Shown: in pieces, positions 58,060 through 64,000 of the stretch | Position numbering within the stretch: the stretch's first letter is position 1 | How the letters are laid out: each line of letters starts with the position of its first letter | Source: Ailanthus altissimus | Lineage: Eukaryota > Streptophyta > Magnoliopsida > Sapindales > Simaroubaceae | Direction of reading: 5' to 3' | DNA length: 64,000 nt | Assembly (NCBI GenBank): GCA_946807835.1 | Contig: OX327704.1 | Coordinates: 8,804,001 to 8,868,000, forward strand | Position numbers and translations under genes: made by a program | The notes under the pieces: generated by a model | Databases searched by the model: none | Seen by the model: the letters and a program-made list of their open reading frames with translations, nothing else | Told to the model about the DNA's origin: nothing

Positions 58060-59125
58060 GCATGTACTAGTGTGTTTATTACAAAATATGCATCTAATAC
58101 ATATTTTAGCGCAGCGAAATTAGAAAACATACAATTAACACACTAATCATATATTAATCAAATTATTATATAAATGATAAAATTAAAAAATTACCAGTAT
58201 GTATAACGTTTTACATGTATTGCTCCGGAGTCCGCCTGGAGTTGTACTCGATGTCAGTTCTAGTTATCAACTTGGTGGCTTGATAATCTAGAACAACAGC
58301 TCCTGAACCCAGTGTAGAATTAACTCTTAATCCCAAATGGCTGGTTCTTAAACTTGCCATTTGTTTCTTACAGTGATGAAGAAGAGAATTGGAAGCAATA
58401 ATTGCTTCTCCAAGAAAAAAGCATGAAACGAAAATAAGAAAATGAAATAACCCTTTAATTCACTTTCTCTCAATTTTCCTTACCCATTTCCGTTTCCAAT
58501 TTCACACAAATATATCTCATTTTCAATTAAAAATAATAATAATATTATAATATAATATTAATAAAAGAAGCATTGTTGATAAAAAATAAATAAAAAAACT
58601 AAAATAATAATATTTTATATATATAATGCATGACAACTATCATGCATATATATATTATATTATTATTAATAAAATAATATATTTTATTTGAGATATTTTG
58701 ATTATTTAACAATTAAATAATCATAATATGAAATAACCATTTTACCCTTCATGCATAGTTATCAAGTATACCCTTTAGCAGGTCCCACTAAATTCCACAC
58801 TTGGGTAAACTTATTCGATGGTCTACAATGCGTCACGTGTCATTTTACAATTAGTGAATAACAATTATTGACTAATTATTGTATTTAACACTTAAATATG
58901 TATATACACGTATTTTCGTGGTAACGTTGGATATTACTCAATTAAACAATTTAATCCAGTACTCTACCTTAGTGCACAATGAGTACACTCCATATCGCAG
59001 GACTCCCTAAGTCCACGCCTGATTCGTCAAATGGAATTATTCTATAAGTTCATGAGCCATGCCCAACGCACACGTCACGAATATTACAAATGAGCGCATT
59101 AAATCATATAAGTTAAGGTTACAAC
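58060..59125 (-). repeat. Long-LTR copia fragment, reverse orientation
   Basis: Minus-strand reading runs from mid-LTR at 59125 (GCGCTCATTTGTAATATTCGTG, GTCCACGCC region) to the 3' part ending near 58060 (a GCGCAGCG word at 58110 also seen at 10814 and 60960). Truncated at its upstream end. Confidence 0.65.
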
Positions 59126-60875
59126 GTATACGTGTAGATCAGTGTTTATCTATATTTAGATGGTTAGCCTTAACAGACCTTGAGTTTAGTGGTAGCTCAT
59201 ATAGAGATACAGGTATTCAGTTAGGACTGAGTACTGAACAGGCCCACGAGGACCTTCAATAGACATCCTATATAGCCGTTAATAGAAGGTGTTCTTAAGT
59301 TGAGTAGTATTTATGGTTCTTTGACTTGACTACACGGTGAGCTTATGAGTGATCCACTATACTTTGGTTCCATACATATCAAAAACCTTTCATAGTCTGA
59401 CTGTTGGGTGCACTAAGTATGGTCCGATGCTCATAGAGCCCGATATGCATAGATATAGGATCCATCAGCTCATTTGGGTGAATAATATATCTTGATGCTC
59501 TAAGATTGTGTTTCAGAAAGTCTTATGGCCATAAGCAATTATACCCAAGAAAAAGAGTTTTATCCTATGGATAAATAATATTGCAAAAGTGTTTGCATAT
59601 ATTATTTATTGAAATATAAATCTAGAGGTTAATTTATGGTCGAGCATATAGAGACTTAATGGTGTTGATCTATATCTCCGCTCTTCTAGGATATATATGA
59701 TTGAGAGATTATATAAATATATTATAACCTCAACTTGTATGGTCTAACGCGCTATTTTGTAATACCTATAATATGTGTGTGGGACATTGTTCACGAATGT
59801 ATGGACAAGTTTCATATGACAAATTAGGTGTAGACCTAGAGAGTCTCACAATATAAAATATACTCGTTCTGTACCCGGGTAGTATAGTGGATCAAATAGA
59901 TCTGTCCAAAAAATTTTAGCGAATCGAAAATATATTTCAGGGTTCCTTAGGTTGTTCACTTATTAAGACTTAAATGTTAAGTGCACACTTAATTAGTTAA
60001 CAAAAGTTGTTAACTAATAAGAAATTGACAAGTAGCATAATTTTAGTCCATGAATTATTTTACCATAAATTTACACATTTACCTTGCTAGTAAATACTAA
60101 TAAGGTAAAGTAATTATTCAAAACTAGTTTTTGAATAATTAATATATATTAACAACACATATATTTAATTATTATTATTTTATTGATATATAGAGCAAAC
60201 ACTTATATAATTCAATGAATGATGTTTGCCAATAATAATAATAATAATGTATTAATGCATCATGCATCATGATAGGACATATAAATCATTAAATAATGCA
60301 AAAATGCATTACATTTTGTAATGCATAAATGGATGGGCGATCATGTTTGGTGGAATATTGAAATTGGTTAAAAGTGATCAATTATCTCCACTTATGTATG
60401 TTTATTGTAGGCCATGAAATATATTAATTAAATAGAACCAAAATTGGTATCATTCATTGATTTAAGAAGGAACCATTTGGCTATATAACAGAAGGGAGAA
60501 TGGAGAGATTTTTGCTAAGTATTTTCTAAGTTCTAAACAAAGAGTTGTAAACGAGATACTTTTGCTGTGTGTATAAAATTGTAAAATATATGTACACTCT
60601 ACACATAACACACTTACTTAATAGTTTTATCCTTCATAATTTGATAATTACTTATTTTGAGTATTATAATATATTTATTTACGCACAAATTGTTGTTTTG
60701 CAAGTTTGAAAAAATTGGAGTATCAAGAAGAGTATAAGGTAAAGAAAAAAGAGCAAAGAAGTTATTTTACAAAGTCCAAGCTGCAGCCCCAGAAGTCTAA
60801 GCCATGACCCCGAAAATAAGTAATAAAATGCAAAGATTTAATTGAGGCCATAACCCCAACTTGGGCAGTACGTTC
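59126..60875 (+). repeat. Long-LTR copia fragment, middle and 3' parts
   Basis: Plus-strand LTR text from TATATTTAGATGGTTAGCC onward, collinear with 14500-17450 without the solo LTR (CTTATGGCCATAAGCAA, AATATTGCAAAAGTGTTTGC, TATGGTCTAACGCGC, GTTAACAAAAGTTGTTAAC). Similarity is lost after about 60560. The remaining 300 bases are unassigned. Confidence 0.65.
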
Positions 60876-62136
60876 TGTTAGGTGTTGATTATTCTAAGGT
60901 GCTTGCATATGGGATGTGTTCATCATACAAAATATATACATATCTCATACATATATGTGCACAGCGAAAAATTAAAAATTAATACAATGAACACATGTAA
61001 TACATATTTATCAAATGAAAAACGAGATTGAAAAATTTAACTCATGAAGCCTTTGGATTAATTTGCTTGAAGTCCACCATGAAATAAAACTTTGATCAAT
61101 CCTAGCAATCAACAAGAGTGGGTTTGATTATCTAGAATCGCAGTATGTTAATCCAGCATTTAGTTTAACTCTTAAACTTGATTCAAAATTAAACTCTTTA
61201 ACTTAGCTAAATTTATTTTTCCTTTTATTCAACTCTTGAATAAAAACAAATTTAATTCATATTTTAATGGTTAAATTAATTGGAGAAGATGATGAATAGA
61301 AAATATTTTCAATTCTTGAAACATTTCAATTTTTGTTCTCAATTTCTCTCTTAATTTTCTAGCCAACCAAAAACACTTAACATTTGTTTTAATCAAATTA
61401 AATTAATTTATTTTATCTTTGTTCAACTCTTGAACAATTAAAACAAATCTATTTTAGTTATTACATTTAGTAACCATTTATATATTTGTTTTGTTGTTCT
61501 AACACTTAAAACACAAAACAAAACAAATATATAAATGGTTACTAAATGTAATAACTAAAATAGATTTGTTTTAATTGTTCAAGAGTTGAACAAAAGATAA
61601 AACAAATTAATTTAATTTGATTAAAACAAATGTTAAGTGTTTTTGGTTGGCTAGAAAATTAAGAGAGAAATTGAGACGAAAATTGAAATGTTTCAAGAGT
61701 TGAAAATATTTTTTATTCATCATCTTCTCCAATTAATTTAGCCATTAAAACATGAATTAAATTTATTTTTATTCAAGAGTTGAATAAAAGGAAAAATAAA
61801 TTTAACTAAGTTAAAGAGTTTAATTTTGAATCAAGTTTAAGAGTTAAACTAAATGCTGGATTAACATACTGCTATTTTAGACAATCAAACTCACCCTTGT
61901 TGATTGCTAGGATTGATCAAATTTTCATTTCATGGTGAACTTCAAGCAAATTAATCCAAAGGCTTCATGGGTTAAATTTCTCAATCTCGTTTTTCATTTG
62001 ATAAATATGTATTACATGTGTTCATTGTATTAATTTTTAATCTTCCGCTGTGCATATATATGTATGAGATATGTATATTTTTAGAATGATGAACACATCC
62101 CACATGCAAGCACCCTAGAATAATCAACACCCAACA
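60876..62136. repeat. Near-perfect 1.26-kb hairpin made of two LTR 3' halves
   Basis: Arm 1 (60876-61494, minus-oriented LTR end) and arm 2 (61513-62136, plus-oriented LTR end) are reverse complements over about 620 bases with only scattered differences. About 18 bases separate them. Arm 2 ends CAACA and is followed by a copia primer-binding site, so it is the real 3' end of a 5' LTR. Arm 1 begins TGTTAGGTG, the inverse of the same terminus. Confidence 0.92.
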
Positions 62137-62138
62137 AT

Positions 62139-63290
62139 TGGTATTAGAGCAATTTTGTGTTGTTATGGGTGTTTTTTAGTGTTGGCTATGTTGTAGGACA
62201 AGTTCCGGGGCTGTTGGGGGGCATTTCAAGTGTTGAAAATGCAAACTGATTAAAAACTGCACCTGGAACGCCATAGTGCTCATGTCTAGTGCTGCCGCGT
62301 TCATATGAATGCTAGGGCGCTGGGTGTATGACGCCCCAGCACTGGATGAGCGTGGAGGAGTTGGATGTCTAGCGCCCTAGTGCTGGAAGCACTGCTTCCA
62401 ACACCCCAGCGAGGGTAAGATGACATCGCAGCGCTGAGGCTTGTGAAGCCCTAGCATCGTAGTGCTATAAGACCAACGCCGCGACGTTGACACTAAAAAA
62501 AAAAGGAGTAAATTTTTTTTTATTTCCGCATGTGGGGGTTTATGAGATGTAATAATAATAGTTATTAGTTTATATGATAAACCAAGAAAATAATATTTTA
62601 TTTTATTTATTTTGTGTAACCACATTAGGAGCCCTACTAATGGGGGTTAGTTGTGCTTGTATAGAAATGAATAATTGATTGAAAATAACCTCTCATGTGA
62701 TGAGAGCCTGTAATTAAAATCTCTCTTAATCAGATTGAAATTTATTATATTATGTGATAATATTTTAAATGGTCCGTCTTGTCAATACGGTGTAAGACGG
62801 GTCATTATGGTTTTTCCCAATATTGTTTTAGCATGAGGGATTTAGTTGGTGTGACTTGGTCTAATGCCGGTAAAACATGAGATGAGTTAAATATATGCAA
62901 ACGTATTATCCAATATTACTTTAGCGTGAGGATAATGTCAATAACATATATTTGACTATTGACGAGTTAATCTGAAATACACTTACCCAATATTGCTTTA
63001 GCGTGAGGATAATGTGTATTTAGGATCAGTAGTAAGAGTTGTATGAGATACAATTGACAAGAGTTGTCTACCTGTAGGATTTATAAAGGCCAATATTGCT
63101 TTAGCGTGAGGCTGAAGTAAAATTTTAATGGGGTCCAATTCCTGCTGTATAGTTTAAAATTTTAAACTGTCATTATCCCGTTTGAGAAATTAAAGGGATT
63201 AAGTAAAGTAGTGAGAGGGCATTTTTAGATTAAAAAATGTATAACAGTTATACCCATGATCTAAAGCATTATTAATTAATGATTAGAAAT
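62139..63290 (+). other. Primer-binding site and leader of a long-LTR copia element
   Basis: TGGTATTAGAGC (62139-62150) matches the copia tRNA-Met site with one change. The leader that follows is collinear with 17723-18944: GC-rich GCGC cassette at 62260-62490, GGAGCCCTACTAATGGGGG, TTGTCAATACGGTG, then four repeats with core CAATATTGCTTTAGCGTGAG at 62817, 62910, 62987 and 63090, and TGCTGTATAGTTTAAA. It ends about where gag should begin, and no gag follows. Confidence 0.8.
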
Positions 63291-64000
63291 GTTCTGCTAC
63301 ACATCTCTTAATTTGTCTTATAGAGATAAGATATTTGTCTTATATAGATAAGATACTTGTCTTATAAAGATAAGATGAGTACGAGCAATCCATTAGTAAT
63401 CTTGATAAATACCAAATAACTATAAGGTACTGAATAAAATATATAAGACTTGCCTATGAATTTGAGAATAGTTCTAGATTCAGAAATATTTGATATTTCT
63501 AAACCACAGATAGAGAAAAGTCATAATGAAAAGTGTTTCCACCATGATAAGGTTTGAAATAGTAAATGTTACTATTTATAACACCTTGACTTAAGAAAGA
63601 TTGACTCATTAGATATCTGTTTGATCAAACATTAACATTTCATTAGCATTTGATGTTAACTTTGCAAGGGTATGAGATACCGCTTGTTATTATCATATCT
63701 GCAAGATGTTGCATGATTTGAGAAATGCTTGATAGCTAAAAAATGAAAAGTTCAGCTTCACGTAGCAAATAGAGATTTCTTAGATGTGGCAACCGTTACG
63801 ACTTCTTAGTCACTTCTCCTTTTAGGCGAAAGCAATAATGTTGTATAATTGCTACTTCGTGTCAAACATTATTTGGTGAATCATATCACTCCCTGTAGTT
63901 AACAGAGAGGGTTATCATAAAAATATAGAAAATAGTTCCTTATGATAATGATGATGTTTTACTAACTGAATGTCAGTTAATGAATGGCCGTTATATCTTA
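63291..64000. other. Unassigned; three 22-bp GATAAGA repeats, otherwise nothing seen
   Basis: Replaces the gag expected after the copia leader. No open frame of note. Three tandem 22-base units at 63313-63378 are the only structure. Confidence 0.5.
63313..63378. repeat. Three tandem 22-bp units, each palindromic
   Basis: Units at 63313-63334, 63335-63356 and 63357-63378 read TTGTCTTATAxAGATAAGAT with one variable base plus two terminal bases. TCTTATxxAGATAAGA within each unit is nearly self-complementary. Confidence 0.92.

Noticed and set aside
1..64000. Search for tRNA, rRNA, CRISPR arrays and bacterial-type systems
   Set aside because: No tRNA cloverleaf with a GGTTCGAAT-type T arm, no rRNA words and no regularly spaced identical repeats were seen. 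All repeats found are of the plant transposon type.

Overview
This is nuclear DNA from a flowering plant, most likely a eudicot. It is AT-rich, its protein-coding genes have short GT-AG exons, and most of it is old, broken and nested transposable elements. I recognise only two genes that look intact. One is a mitochondrial stomatin-like protein (7 exons, minus strand, 6568-9200). The other is cytosolic ribosomal protein L9/uL6 (3 exons, minus strand, 42432-43492). Both splice cleanly in the sequence and give proteins of about the usual length (412 and 194 aa). Three host-type genes survive as relics: the C-terminal end of a peroxisomal enoyl-CoA isomerase that still ends in SKL (1-328), an L-type lectin receptor kinase cut in two by a retrotransposon (29686-29889 and 40568-41675), and a degenerate plant-mobile-domain-like sequence (about 20230-23160).

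Layout. 1-0.33 kb: isomerase relic. 1.7-6.1 kb: a decayed Ty3/gypsy element of Tat type with both LTRs. 6.5-9.4 kb: stomatin-like gene and its promoter. 10.7-12.4 kb: reverse-strand LTR of a long-LTR Ty1/copia family. 14.07-19.88 kb: a member of that family with 5' LTR, leader, partial gag and only the tail of the 3' LTR, flanked by GATCC duplications; its 5' LTR holds a solo LTR of another element. 20-23 kb: mobile-domain-like relic with a 169-bp tandem duplication. 26.9-29 kb: Tat-type pol debris with an inverted integrase repeat. 29.7-41.7 kb: a nest in which the lectin kinase is split by a chromovirus, which in turn holds a copia solo LTR and a complete but dead Tork-type copia element. 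42.4-43.7 kb: RPL9. 44.0-50.3 kb: a full-length hAT element with a dead transposase and a duplicated GTAAAAAGT target. 51.4-56.1 kb: a second Tat-type element with a solo LTR inside. 56.1-63.3 kb: long-LTR copia fragments in alternating orientation, including a head-to-head hairpin of about 1.26 kb. 63.3-64 kb: unassigned.

No operon-like gene co-operation is expected here. The two live genes are housekeeping genes whose promoters carry TGGGCC/TGGGCT (site II) words, with a telo-box in RPL9. The interest lies in the element biology: target-site duplications let the order of insertions be read directly; a GC-rich, GCGC-palindromic cassette recurs in unrelated element families inside this AT-rich DNA; the long-LTR family has a conserved four-repeat leader; and the LTR hairpin is a plausible source of double-stranded RNA. 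All statements about function are from sequence reading and known families; no database search was run.
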